A DNA stretch of 64,000 nucleotides from Leuctra nigra. Its lineage: Eukaryota; Arthropoda; Insecta; Plecoptera; Leuctridae. Of this stretch, positions 1 through 11,128 are shown in pieces. Position numbers and translations under genes: made by a program. Location of the stretch: contig OW203768.1 in NCBI GenBank assembly GCA_934045905.1, positions 16,520,316-16,584,315 on the forward strand, written 5' to 3'. The notes beneath the pieces were generated by a model. The model was not told the origin of the DNA and searched no databases. It was given only the letters and a program-made list of their open reading frames with translations. Position 1 is the first letter of the stretch. The number at the start of each line of letters is the position of its first letter.

Positions 1-850
1 ATAATCCTGTGGGGCAACAATTGGAATGTTGTTTTATTCGGTTTGTTATTTTTTGAGCCCCTGAAACACTTTTAAATTGCTGAATTTCTGAAAAACTCCC
101 TGCGGGGCAACAACTGAAAGGCTTCGTCAAAATATATTTCAAAAATATCAAAACATACTTGCCATACAATTTTTTATTTTCAGTGTTTTATATTTTATAT
201 TTTACTTTACTGCGGCTCCCATTTTACCTAATTGATTACTTTTTGGGAAATTGGCCCCTTGACCAAAAAAGATTGCCCTTGAACAAATAAAATAAACGGC
301 ATTCGTATAAAACGGATTTGATGGGGACATGAAGTCGATGACTGTAAATATTTTCAGGTTTCGATATTTCTTTATTTTTAAAGATTAATTTGTATATATC
401 GATGTATATAAAAAATATTACGAAAAATATAGATAATAGCAATATAATCTATAAATTGTTTCGATTTTTGTTTAAATTTGAAAATATTTTTAATTGTGTT
501 TCGATCAGTTTTCTTGAACGATATGAATCCCCACATTCTCCGCATATCTGAATGAATTAGATAAGTTGTGTTTTGAAAGGCGCGTTTCCTCCGTCCTGGA
601 TGTACTTTGCTGTTTCCGGGAGATTGACCTGTTGCTTCCAAGCCAGACAGTTTCCTGCATTCCTCGCGAGTCCAATCCGTGGACCTTGCTCCGAGTCCTG
701 ACCGTCTCTAACAGTGTAATAGGATGTTGCAGTGTCATGCCACGTGGCTCCTATCCTTGGTGTACAAGATCGTAAAGCAATAATCATATACACAGATTGT
801 TTTATTAGCTCTAGGTAGTTATAATTGTACAGCTGTATTTACGGGAAATG
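1..850. other. AT-rich block with degenerate transposon fragments, no gene seen
   Basis: Mostly AT-rich DNA. The first 130 bases contain two similar short stretches around GGGGCAACAA. Positions 150-272 are a reverse-complement relative of the hAT-like end at 2016. Positions 560-770 are richer in GC, but I do not recognise them and every frame is short. Confidence 0.5.
150..272 (-). mobile_element. Fragment of hAT-like element (same family as 2016)
   Basis: Read on the minus strand, this stretch matches the sequence just inside the hAT-like end at 2016-2130. It shares the TTTTTTGGTCAA stretch, GCCAATTTCCCAAAA and the AAAACACTGAAAATAA stretch in the same order. The terminal CAGGGGTCGGCAACC is missing, so the copy is truncated. 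No coding capacity. Confidence 0.55.
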
Positions 851-952
851 CAATTAAACTTTTTCGATTCCAATCGATTGGAAATGGTACGAGAAGACCA
901 CTGCGATTGTATAACTTTGCTGGACAAACGATCCACAACTCTGATGAGATTA

Positions 953-1114
953 GCATTGACTCGACTTTGTAATCGATCGACTATGACGTGTCAATGTTAT
1001 TCTCATGCATTGACTCGACTTTGTAATCGATCGACTATGACGTGTCAATGTTATTCTCATGCATTGACTCGACTTTGTAATCGATCGACTATGACGTGTC
1101 AATGTTATTCTCAT
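953..1114. repeat. Perfect tandem repeat, 54 bp x 3
   Basis: Three identical 54 bp units start at 953, 1007 and 1061 with GCATTGACTCGACTTTG. Each holds the palindrome ATCGAT and a TGACGTGTCA motif. The lack of any mismatch points to recent expansion. Because 54 is 18 codons, frames stay open on both strands through the array. The open frame at 848-1138 is therefore not good evidence of a protein. Confidence 0.93.
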
Positions 1115-1195
1115 GTCATAATTCATGTGTTTCTTTAGCATTTAGTTGTCACTTGTCATATCACTGCGTGTTTTAAACTTTTAATTTAGTTACAA

Positions 1196-1641
1196 TCTGT
1201 ACCTCAGAGGTAGAAGGCCCGATGTCTATTCGATGATTCTTGAGGTGAGCTCAAAACCCAGTAATCCTGCCTTCATCCTGTCATATTTGTAGAAGTGAGA
1301 TCTGCAGTCATATAGTTGTAATTGCGACTTCAGTCAAATTGCATTTCGTAGAACTTGATTACATGATTCCATAAGAGTTAAAGAAAATGCATTAGTCCAA
1401 AAATAGTGAAATCAATTTTTTTAAACGTCTCTTAGCATGTACACACACATTTTAGCAAGAAAGGACGTCAGTCCCAGTACTCCTAATGGCTAAAATACGA
1501 CATTTTGCTGGAATGGAGATCAGTCCAGTACAGTTTATCCCGGTTTTCTCTGAATAACTACAAATGGACTTGCGCCCCTTTCTTGAATATGTGATTCAAT
1601 TGAGTAAATTGACATCGGGCCATCTACCTCTGATGTACAGA
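1196..1641. mobile_element. MITE family A, copy 1, both terminal inverted repeats present
   Basis: GTACCTCAGAGGTAGAAGG at 1199-1217 is mirrored by CCATCTACCTCTGATGTAC at 1620-1638. The terminal repeats match over about 28 bp with two mismatches and may extend to TCTGTAC. The length is about 446 bp with no coding capacity. Four related copies lie at 13230, 14110, 34149 and 37445. I could not fix a target-site duplication, so the superfamily is unassigned. Confidence 0.75.
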
Positions 1642-1964
1642 GCTATGTCTTGATCTCATGAGTCAACACATTGCATCATTCCCACCGCGCCGCCGCATAT
1701 GTTAGCAATCATGTTATTGTTTGTGATGAACGTTGAATGGCGGGCGCCAGGACATGCTATCGTGTTATCAGACGCATTCTCGTCTTTGACACGCCGCACC
1801 GTCGCTCTGACGTCACAGCACGTGGAGTGTGACATCTCGGCGATGTCACGGGATCCAGATGATCTGCATCTTGTCGAGTACCTGTAGGAGATTCCATTGC
1901 GCAAGCATAGCTGTTGTTATCACTGGCGTAACTTTCATGTTGCACACCAGCTGTCCCGGTGCGA

Positions 1965-1981
1965 GGGGGGGGGGGGGGGGG
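1965..1981. repeat. poly-G tract (17 G)
   Basis: Uninterrupted run of 17 G. One of about nineteen G or C homopolymers of 11 or more in this window. Length is prone to sequencing and assembly error. Confidence 0.8.
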
Positions 1982-2015
1982 CACGAATAATCATTGATAA
2001 AAATATAAAATAGCT

Positions 2016-2140
2016 CAGGGGTCGGCAACCTTTTTTGGTCAAAGGAGCCAATTTCCCAAAATTTAATAAATCAGATAATAATGGGAGCCGTAGTAGAGGC
2101 AATCAAATAATATAAAACACTGAAAATAATAACCTGACAA
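2016..2140 (+). mobile_element. hAT-like transposon end, partner end not found
   Basis: CAGGGGTCGGCAACC at 2016-2030 is a classic hAT-type terminal sequence. The following bases match the minus-strand fragment at 150-272, which supports a repeat family. I did not find the inverted partner GGTTGCCGACCCCTG downstream, so the copy is truncated or degenerate. The right limit is approximate. Confidence 0.6.
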
Positions 2141-2342
2141 TACCTACTGGTTTATTTTCATTACTTATTTTATGTATTTTGATATTTGATATTGATGATT
2201 TTCGAGTTTGTCAAATTCAAATTTGATTTTTTTTATTTACTCCTGAAATAGTTGTAACGAAACCTTTGTTTTTATTTTATCCAGTATTTGACACTTGTGG
2301 CTAATTCTTGAGCTTTCACGTTTTTGGAACCGTTCACGTTTT

Positions 2343-2381
2343 CACTGTTGAATCTCAAGAATCTCAAGAATCTCAAGAATT
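2343..2381. repeat. 10 bp microsatellite-like repeat, about 3.5 copies
   Basis: Short tandem run of AATCTCAAGA units inside an AT-rich stretch. No mismatches between units. Confidence 0.8.
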
Positions 2382-2489
2382 GGCCTCCAGGAAGGACTTC
2401 ATTTGAATAAAAAAAAATCAAAATAGCATCATTTTCAAAATGAAAATTATAGGTAACCAATTTTAAAGAGATTTAGAAGATCGCAAAGA

Positions 2490-2570
2490 GACATTCTTCA
2501 CCGTCATCTCCCAATCATCATCATAATCATTCATCCGACACAATTAGCTACTTGTTGAAACCACTAAACT
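2490..2570 (+). mobile_element. tRNA-derived SINE, 3' body fragment
   Basis: The region has the CATCTCCCAATCATCATC stretch and then a CATCCGACACAATTAGC-like stretch. These match the 3' body of the full SINE at 16625-16912 in order and orientation. The tRNA-like head is absent. Confidence 0.55.
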
Positions 2571-2734
2571 AAATACTCCATAAAAAAGCTAAAAACCCAA
2601 TCAGCTCATCGAATTACCTTGAGGAAAGCAACGAAGTGTGGAAATCTTCATTCCAATAGAAACCCGTAACAAATACAAACATCTAGGTAACAAAGAATTG
2701 TTTGTCACACTCTGGTGTATTTTTGGTAATTCTT

Positions 2735-2850
2735 TCTCATTACAAAGTCGGAGAGAATCTCTCATCCGATGACCTTCGATCGATTCCTTTCACGGACCCT
2801 TCCTGATTAGGTTTCGTGGTTTCCTCAGTCATAAAGACAAAGTCTACAAA
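2735..2850 (+). mobile_element. tRNA-derived SINE, head and body fragment
   Basis: A degenerate B-box-like stretch (TTCGATCGATTCC) is followed by CCTTCCTGATTAGG and TTTCGTGGTTTCCTCAGTC. These correspond to the junction between tRNA head and body in the full SINE at 16625. The 3' body is missing. Confidence 0.5.
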
Positions 2851-2930
2851 GCGATAATAACTTCTGAATCAAATTGTTGAAAAAGGTCATTTTTGAAAGA
2901 TTTTTTGATTATTTTTTCATTCCCTACAGC

Positions 2931-3354
2931 CAGGGCCGTATTATCCATAAGACAACATAGGCAATCTGCCTAGGGCCTACGCAGCTTTTGGGAAATTGGG
3001 GCCCACGAAAGTGCCAGAAAATTGATTTCAAAGTGTTAAATACCGAAAAATGCCCTGCAGGGCAGGTTTGAACATGTCTCCCACCACCCTAAAGTGCCAA
3101 ATTTAAAAAAATATTGAATATTTCAACAAAATACACCTTACAATTTCCCAAAATTAATTTCGAAGTGTCCAAAAACCAAAAAACGCCCTGCGGAACAGGG
3201 TGAGGGGCACGTCCCCACACCCCACTTGGCCCGCAAAATATTGTTTTTCTTGGGCTTACCCCTAACTTGCAGAAATCCTGTGGTAATTGCCCATACCCAT
3301 TGTTTTCTTCAGCAAAACACTAAAGATGATTGATTTCGAACAGGGGGGGGGGGG
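2931..3354 (+). mobile_element. Likely degenerate hAT-like element, 5' end only
   Basis: CAGGGCCGTATTATCC at 2931 looks like a hAT-type terminus. It is followed by TAGGGCCTACG and G/C-rich islands in AT-rich DNA, the style of the other hAT-like MITEs here. No matching CGGCCCTG end with a TSD was seen. The right edge is set arbitrarily at the poly-G tract (12 G, 3343-3354). Confidence 0.4.
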
Positions 3355-3539
3355 CTACGACATAAGTACTGCCTTTGGACTCTATCTAAAAAAAACTACG
3401 GGCAGATTCGTCGAGTCTAAAAGTTCAAATTTCGTTTTCTATCGTTTTATAGCATCCTTGGGCCGAGTCCCTTCACCTTACGCTTGAAAACACTGTAAAC
3501 AAACAAACACAGTCAACTTGTTCCTCATATAAACGCCAT

Positions 3540-3850
3540 GTGACATGCGAAGTAATTCCTCGAGCTACTCGGGGTCATATCTCGGACTTCCCACCGATGT
3601 AATTGCACGTAATAAATGTCGTGCCGGCAGCGAAGCGCTCTGGTGCCATCCGAAGCATGGCAGCCACGACGTGCCATCCCAAGCATGGCAGCCGACGTGC
3701 CAATGTCCTCGTGGTCACACCGGGGGGTCAAGGCCGCCGTCAGGTGGATCCGAGTTGCGACGCAATTGATCTTCGCGTTGATCTTCAGCGCGCTACCGGG
3801 GTCATCCGAGGTCAAGGTTGCGAAACAGGTGGATTGAGGTGTTGATTGTG
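3540..3850. other. GC-rich block with a short direct repeat
   Basis: A GC-rich, CpG-containing island in AT-rich DNA. A roughly 26 bp unit containing AAGCATGGCAGCC and GACGTGCCA occurs twice between 3645 and 3705. Several short frames are open on both strands with none favoured. I do not recognise a gene. It could be part of a transposon or an untranslated or promoter region. Confidence 0.5.
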
Positions 3851-3854
3851 AAGG

Positions 3855-4660
3855 CGTGGGGCCAGGATTTTGGCCACGGGGGACAATCGTCGGAATATTT
3901 GGTTTTTAGATGCATTGAGGAAACGAAATATCGATGAAATGGAGATGTACTGGCCCAAAAAAACTATACGTTTGGTTGTGAGGAGGTTTGGGGTATTAAG
4001 CCCCCTCCCCCCCCCCCCCCCCCCCCCCCTCAGCATGTCAAAGCGTTTTTGAGACTTTTTACACAACATATTAAAATTTGGGGCGTGGACCTTTCCGTTT
4101 TTTTAATAAAAGTGGAAGAATTATACATAAAATAGATTATGGGCCTTTATTCTGTAACGAAAACGAAATTATTTCGGTCTGAAATAATTTCATATCAATG
4201 TTATTCTTATGGCCGTAAAATGGTTTCTGACCGAATTGATTTCATTTTAATTATATAATAGGGGGTCTCATAGCAATGTATGGATGAACTGTTTTTTTTA
4301 TTTAAGCAAAACCTGTTTCCAATATATTTTGGGTCAAATATATTACATATATAATATATATTATATAAATATATTATTACTAACATATTATTAGTAAGTA
4401 TTTTCTTCAATTTGGAGCGTGGTATCAAATTAAAGAAAATTTATAATTCCGTTTCCTTGGTGTCGAAGGCAGCCCCCCCCCCCCCCCCCCCCCACACCGG
4501 CGCCAATTTGCTTGACGCTAGGCACGTGTCTAGTTGGATGTTCTCTCCGACCACCTGGGTCATGACCTCCACCACGTGGCCATCGTAATGCTGATCTTAA
4601 TTGCAATTCTCGCTGCGTAGTTGATGGATGGTGTAGGAAGAATTGTGCTCGCAAATTGAA
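3855..4660. other. AT-rich spacer with two long poly-C tracts
   Basis: Contains 23 C at 4007-4029 and 21 C at 4473-4493, the longest homopolymers of the window. The sequence between them includes TA-rich runs near 4340-4400. No recognisable gene or full transposon boundary. Confidence 0.6.
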
Positions 4661-5440
4661 TTCCGAAAACCAGTTACTCCAGAGACCGAGGCGATGAATT
4701 TCGACTTGAAATCATCCGGGGAGTTGACAAGCTGGTTTGCATAAGAGCACTATACATTACAATACACTGCATTGTATCGCATCCGTCTTCGGTATTTATG
4801 TTGGCTATTGATATTGATAAAGATTGACTTTGTAAATATTCTTTCGTGTCAAGATATATTTGCGATCGGGCGATTAAACTTTGTTAAAAACGCCCCGTGT
4901 GTTTGCACGAAATGTGAACGTTCAGATTGTTTTCTTGTACTCTTGTTTTCTTGAGTTCAATGCCATTCTTCGACAGAAAACTATTTTTCATCTTGTACCT
5001 AGAGCCCTTGCAATAATCGTTTTCATAATTTTTGGTGCGAATAGGAGATGTAGCTCCAAGCTTGGAACGTAATTTATTTACAGAAAATATTTATAATTAT
5101 TTACGAATTGCTATACAATCTATACAAATAAAATATTTTTTATGGCCCAATGCGTTTTTGATACCTTTTTTAATGAAGGGCCTAATCGTTGGATTTGTAT
5201 AAAGGTATTACGAGAGGAATGGAATAGAATCAACATAAAAAGGCACCTTTCAGCGAGATAATTTTACATTTTTACATTTTCAAAATCCACTAAGAAGCAT
5301 AACATAACACAAGTAGATTTCCGAGAAATGGAGCCGATTTCCGTAGATTCATGCCGCCAATTCATTAATGAAACTAGCAATCCTGACACATTTAGAAGGA
5401 AGTTGTAAACGTCGAGTAAACAAAGATGTACACACGATTG
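4660..5440. other. AT-rich DNA, nothing recognised
   Basis: Short frames only, no repeats or inverted repeats that I could see, and no tRNA-like boxes. Confidence 0.5.
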
Positions 5441-5765
5441 TTCGCGCCAAAACCCTCCCCCCCCCTGGCGGCATCATGAACATCGTCACGTGTCGCCGGG
5501 GCCGTCAACCCCGCGGCGCGATAACCCGCGTGTCACTCACCTGTGTGCGTCTATCAACCCTCCCATGCGGGGCCCGCATCGCCCGGTCTTATCGCCGCGC
5601 GAACGTAACGGACATCCGCCGGCGCGCGACCACGTGGCCGCCATGTGCGGCGGGGTCGACGACCTGCCGGTGTAAACATTGCGAGGTGCGCGGCGCAATT
5701 CGCGCGCGACGCTCGCTGTTGTTGGGAAATGTGATGAAATACGAGCAAGTCGCGTGCAATACTTG
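5440..5765. other. CpG-rich island with open frames on both strands
   Basis: About 320 bp with dense CpG dinucleotides and two CACGTG sites, surrounded by AT-rich DNA. Because TAA/TAG/TGA are rare at this composition, a 194-codon frame (5368-5952, plus) and a 128-codon frame (5589-5975, minus) both stay open. Neither translation resembles a known family. I read this as a compositional island, possibly a promoter or a transposon part, rather than an exon. Confidence 0.45.
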
Positions 5766-6489
5766 TGTCCAGGGGTGCAGTTCTATTAAAATAAGTGCAT
5801 GGGCGCCGAAAAATAACAAAATCCGTATCGTTCGCGCCCGCGGAGGGTTTGGGGGGCAAGAACCCCCCGAATTTGCCCCGGCGGGATTTTTTTTTGAAAA
5901 TTTAACTATTTTAGTGATGATTTTACGCATTTGGGACAGAGTTTTAAAATAGATTTTAAAATCATTTATTATCACAAAGGTTAAGATGCAATTTCATTGC
6001 ATTTTTTAAGAATAAAATCGTAAACCATGGATGAATTTAATGGATTTTGAAAAAGATGGCAATGTGCTTTCTGTCCGTCAAAAAAAGCTGTGGGGCCCCG
6101 CCCTGGCCCCACAACATCCCTGCAGCTTGTGCCCAAACTGATTAAAAAATAAGAAATTCCATCTTTGACACGAGGTTAGGCATAATTTGGTATTTATTGC
6201 TAAAATCGACTCGAAAATTACCTACGTTATGTATTATTCACATTTTTCATAATTTGAATGGTTCAAAAGTAATGACGATATTTAGGAAATATTATCTCCA
6301 ATGTTAACCTTCGAGTGCAGTGCTCTCAATTACAAATAATTATACATATGCGTTTCAGCAATTTTCAAATTTACTAACAGCTCATAACGTTTAGAGGTCA
6401 TCATAGGATTATCCTTGAGTGGTCTATTGAGGGTGTGATGGCGGTATTGAGAGGAAAGTCCCACGCACTCATGTTTCACCTGACTTGAA
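5766..6489. other. AT-rich spacer with G/C-rich islands typical of local MITEs
   Basis: Contains an AT-rich stretch punctuated by GGGGGGCAAGAACCCCCC-like and GGGGCCCCGCCCTGGCCCC-like islands (5850-5885, 6090-6115). These resemble the insides of the hAT-like MITEs elsewhere. No element ends could be defined. Confidence 0.4.
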
Positions 6490-8873
6490 CGCACTCTACA
6501 TGTGTCTCGAAGTAGCTACACGTGTAGACGCATCACAGGTCATGTTAGACGCAATGGTATGCATGAGACTTGCTGATTGCGCCGAGACAGTACTGATGCG
6601 GCGGATATGCGAGCCTGTTGACCACGCAGCGACAACATGATAGGCATGGGGGTCGTCTTGCACGCCCTCTACATGTGTCTCGAAGTAGCTACACGTGTAG
6701 ACGCATCACAGGTCGTGTTAGACGCAATGGTATGCATGAGACTTGCTGATTGCGCCGAGACAGTACTGATGCGGCGGATATGCGAGCCTGTTGACCACGC
6801 AGCGACAACATGATAGGCATGGGGGTCGTCTTGCACGCCCTCTACATGTGTCTCGAAGTACACGTGTAGACGCATCACAGGCCATGTTAGACGCAATGGT
6901 ATGCATGAGACTTGCTGATGCGCCGAGACAGTACTGATGCGGCGGATATGCGAGCCTGTTGACCACGCAGCGACAGCATGATAGGCATGGGGGTCGTCTT
7001 GCACGCCCTCTACATGTGTCTCGAAGTAGCTACACGTGTAGACGCATCACAGGTCATGTTAGACGCAATGGTATGCATGAGACTTGCTGATTGCGCCGAG
7101 ACAGTACTGATGCGGCGGATATGCGAGCCTGTTGACCACGCAGCGACAACATGATAGGCATGAGGGTCGTCTTGCACGCCCTCTACATGTGTCTCGAAGT
7201 ACACGTGTAGACGCATCACAGGCCATGTTAGACGCAATGGTATGCATGAGACTTGCTGATTGCGCCGAGACAGTACTGATGCGGCGGATATGCGAGCCTG
7301 TTGACCACGCAGCGACAACATGATAGGCATGGGGGTCGTCTTGCACGCCCTCTACATGTGTCTCGAAGTACACGTGTAGACGCATCACAGGTCATGCTAG
7401 ACGCAATGGTATGCATGGGACTTGCTGATTGCGCCGAGACAGTACTGATGCGGCGGATATGCGAGCCTGTTGACCACGCAGCGACAACATGATAGGCTTG
7501 GGGGTCGTCTTGCACGCCCTCTACATGTGTCTCGAAGTAGCTACACGTGTAGACGCATCACAGGTCATGTTAGACGCAATGGTATGCATGAGACTTGCTG
7601 ATTGCGCCGAGACAGTACTGATGCGGCGGATATGCGAGCCTGTTGACCACGCAGCGACAACATGATAGGCATGGGGGTCGTCTTGCACGCCCTCTACATG
7701 TGTCTCGAAGTAGCTACACGTGTAGACGCATCACAGGTCATGTTAGACGCAATGGTATGCATGAGACTTGCTGATTGCGCCGAGACAGTACTGATGCGGC
7801 GGATATGCGAGCCTGTTGACCACGCAGCGACAACATGATAGGCATGGGGGTCGTCTTGCACGCCCTCTACATGTGTCTCGAAGTAGCTACACGTGTAGAC
7901 GCATCACAGGTCATGTTAGACGCAATGGTATGCATGAGACTTGCTGATTGCGCCGAGACAGTACTGATGCGGCGGATATGCGAGCCTGTTGACCACGCAG
8001 CGACAACATGATAGGCATGGGGGTCGTCTTGCACGCCCTCTACATGTGTCTCGAAGTAGCTACACGTGTAGACGCATCACAGGCCATGTTAGACGCAATG
8101 GTATGCATGGGACTTGCTGATTGCGCCGAGACAGTACTGATGCGGCGGATATGCGAGCCTGTTGACCACGCAGCGACAACATGATAGGCATGGGGGTCGT
8201 CTTGCACGCCCTCTACATGTGTCTCGAAGTAGCTACACGTGTAGACGCATCACAGGTCATGTAAGACGCAATGGTATGCATGAGACTTGCTGATTGCGCC
8301 GAGACAGTACTGATGCGGCGGATATGCGAGCCTGTTGACCACGCAGCGACAACATGATAGGCATGGGGGTCGTCTTGCACGCCCTCTACATGTGTCTCGA
8401 AGTAGCTACACGTGTAGACGCATCACAGGTCATGTTAGACGCAATGGTATGCATGAGACTTGCTGATTGCGCCGAGACAGTACTGATGCGGCGGATATGC
8501 GAGCCTGTTGACCACGCAGCGACAACATGATAGGCATGGGGGTCGTCTTGCACGCCCTCTACATGTGTCTCGAAGTAGCTACACGTGTAGACGCATCACA
8601 GGTCATGTTAGACGCAATGGTATGCATGAGACTTGCTGATTGCGCCGAGACAGCACTGATGCGGCGGATATGCGAGCCTGTTGACCACGCAGCGACAACA
8701 TGATAGGCATGGGGGTCGTCTTGCACGCCCTCTACATGTGTCTCGAAGTAGCTACACGTGTAGACGCATCACAGGTCATGTTAGACGCAATGGTATGCAT
8801 GAGACTTGCTGATTGCGCCGAGACAGTACTGATGCGGCGGATATGCGAGCCTATTGACCACGCAGCGACAGCA
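6490..8873. repeat. Satellite, 173 bp x 14
   Basis: Fourteen units begin at 6494, 6667, 6840, 7008, 7181, 7350, 7519, 7692, 7865, 8038, 8211, 8384, 8557 and 8730 with CTCTACATGTGTCTCGAAG. The standard period is 173 bp. The units at 7181 and 7350 are 169 bp through a 4 bp deletion near AGTAGCTACACG, and the unit at 6840 is 168 bp with one further deleted base. Each unit carries the palindrome TACACGTGTA. Open frames within the array depend on these length variants and are not coding evidence. The array ends abruptly at CAGCGACAGCATTCTC. Confidence 0.96.
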
Positions 8874-9493
8874 TTCTCACACGCGGCGTGTGCGTGATGC
8901 TCCGTGTGATCGCTATTTACTCACCTGCGTATGTAGATGATTGTCTTGAAAATATGTAGTTTTTGAGAATGTTTCCGTCCCATCATTACGTGGTAGTGGA
9001 ATCTTTCAGTAAAACAATTATTATGAATATTACTAGATGTCGAGTAACTCATACAGCAATTAAAACTGTCCTTCAAATCGAACAACGCATCTATACATCT
9101 TCATAAGCAGTATGGGAAATAATATCTTTTTTATGTTATGGAAGTAAAACAATATCGTTTTAATAGGGCGGACTGTATAGTTGTCAACTTTTTCAAGTTT
9201 TAAGCGTAAAAGCTCAAGGTGAATGAATACCATTCACCTAAGTGAAAGCTCAAGAATTAGACTCCATATTAATGTAAGGGGAAGGTGCTCCCTGAGACAC
9301 ACATTGGCTATCAGACGGGAAGATACTTTGAGGAAAACTTTGAGGAAATGTCATGTCCATTGGATAATCATTGGAATGTAATAAAATTAATTGTGCATCA
9401 TTCTTGACAAGAGGAAATGTGAGTTGTTTTGTAGAATAAAGGCGAAGGAAGAATTACGCGTAAGGAAATCAACTAGGAAAACAAGTAACAACA
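8874..9493. other. AT-rich spacer, nothing recognised
   Basis: No tandem or inverted structure and only short frames. Confidence 0.5.
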
Positions 9494-9501
9494 ATAACGC
9501 C

Positions 9502-10491
9502 CAGTGGCGGCGCTACGGGGGGGGGGCACGGGGGAGCAACTGCCCCCCCAAAAACTTGGCTTGCCCCCCCCGGTTGCCCCCCCACTTGACGACTCCCATA
9601 TATGCACACTATACCTGGCAAAAATAATATAAAATCATAATTAAATTGCAACTACAATAATTATCCAGATTAAACCTAAAAAGCATAAAGTTATACCTTA
9701 GGTTATACCAATGGTTATACCATGGACGACACTTTTACTTTTCCCAACACTTTTGTTTTAGAATAGAAACGTGAATTTTTTGCACGTGTGGCATTTCATG
9801 CCCCTCGCCTTTCTATACTGTTTTCCTGAGGAAGCATTCTATGATTCTTTCTTATATCGTGATAAAACCTGCACAACGATAATTTTTATATACTAGTGAA
9901 CCCAGGGGCGTATTCAGGGGGGCGGCGCAGCCCCCCCCCCACCCCGAAATCAGGGGTTATCTAAAAAAATATGCACATTTAAAATAATGTGTGAAAAAAT
10001 AACTTTATTAAATAGACAGATCATGTCAAAAACGTTCCAAAATGGCTAGAATTGAATTAAAATTCCAAAAATTTCCGGGGCTAATCGCCCCGGACTTACA
10101 TGTTTTCATTGATGATATTTGACTATTCTTAAACCTCTTAGACCAATTTTTGAATAATTTGTAATTTATAATTCCCCAAAATAGCTATACACTTCGATTC
10201 AAAATTGCACCTAAACGAATGACCTTGATCCAAAATTTTCTCAGGGGCTGCGCCCCCGAACCCCTTTCTTCCACTGTGGTTTTCAAAATATTAGTAATGT
10301 CCCCTCCCCCGAAATTTCATCCTGGATACGCCCTTGAGTGAAAATGTATTTTGTGGTTTTGCTGAACCCTATGGTGAGGGGGGGGGGGGTCATGATTTTG
10401 GTAAATATGACGACTTTTCGCTTTTCCCCCTCAAGTAATTGCCTTGCCCCTGCTCTGCCCCCCCAACGATTATTTGCTGGCGCCGCCACTG
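9502..10491. mobile_element. hAT-like element with perfect 8 bp TSD, host to a nested element
   Basis: The left end CAGTGGCGGCGCTAC (9502) is inverted as GCTGGCGCCGCCACTG at the right end (10491). Perfect 8 bp direct repeats ATAACGCC flank it at 9494-9501 and 10492-10499, which fits the hAT superfamily (8 bp TSD, CA...TG ends). Removing the nested element at 9903-10336 and one TSD leaves about 550 bp with no transposase, so this is a non-autonomous copy. G- and C-runs sit just inside both ends. Confidence 0.88.
9903..10336. mobile_element. hAT-like MITE nested in the 9502 element
   Basis: Ends are CAGGGGCGTATTCAGG (9903) and CCTGGATACGCCCTTG (10336), flanked by AGTGAACC and AGTGAAAA, a TSD degenerate at two of eight bases. 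The inside matches the copy at 45710-46131 in inverted orientation, including GCGCCCCCGAACCCCC and an AATATTAGTAA-like stretch. The length is 434 bp and it is non-coding. It must have inserted after the outer element. Confidence 0.85.
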
Positions 10492-10632
10492 ATAACGCCT
10501 CAAACGTAAAATCGGACTCGGGATTGGCGCTCTGTTCGAAGATTGTGTTCTGGAGAATACAAGTGTCATGACTCAGAAGTATGCCGTGCATGTGAGAAGG
10601 ATCCTCGAACCCACGTCCCACGGGATCACAAT

Positions 10633-11128
10633 CAGGCGCGTAGGAACTTTATTTTGAGTAGGGGAGTCAAAATTATCGGGGATCGATGGATGTCAGGAAA
10701 AGGTAGTTCGCCGCTACAAGGGGTCTGGGGGACTGGCCCCCCAGGTAGCCCTACCTTTATTGAATTTTTAATACAAAATAATCGAATTTGAAGCTATTTT
10801 ATCATTCATTTCAATTTTTCAAAGTAATTAAAATGCGTGATATGCAATATTCTGTGGAAACTTAAAACAAATTGTTTTTATAGAATCCCCAATGGCCCCG
10901 CAAGAAATTTTTTTAGTTTTTGTTTAAAAAAAGTATACCTCTATGTAAATTGTTTTGCAAAATTTGAAATTTTTTTGAATGAAGCAAATCTGTGCATTTT
11001 TGAATCTCTTAATCAACATTTGTGTATATCTGGGGGTGTTCAGGATCTCTAGCAGGGGTGGGTCAGGCTCCAGACGGGGGAGGGGGGGGGGGTGTCCGGT
11101 CCCCCCCCCCCCCATTCCTACTCGCCTG
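10633..11128. mobile_element. hAT-like MITE at the edge of the 187 bp satellite
   Basis: The ends CAGGCGCGTAGGAAC (10633) and ATTCCTACTCGCCTG (11128) form an inverted pair with two mismatches. The flanks ATCACAAT (10625-10632) and ATCACAAC (11129-11136) agree at seven of eight bases, as for a hAT TSD. The right TSD lies in the satellite phrase GATCACAACAAGC, and CACGGGATCACAA at the left flank is also a satellite phrase. The element therefore probably landed inside a monomer. It contains G11 and C13 runs near its right end. Confidence 0.8.

Noticed and set aside
5368..5975. Protein gene in the CpG-rich island
   Set aside because: Frames on both strands are open because the composition disfavours stops. 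No domain, splice sites or codon preference support either one.
6490..8873. CRISPR-like array
   Set aside because: The 173 bp units are contiguous and identical with no unique spacers, in eukaryotic-type DNA. The other arrays fail the same test.
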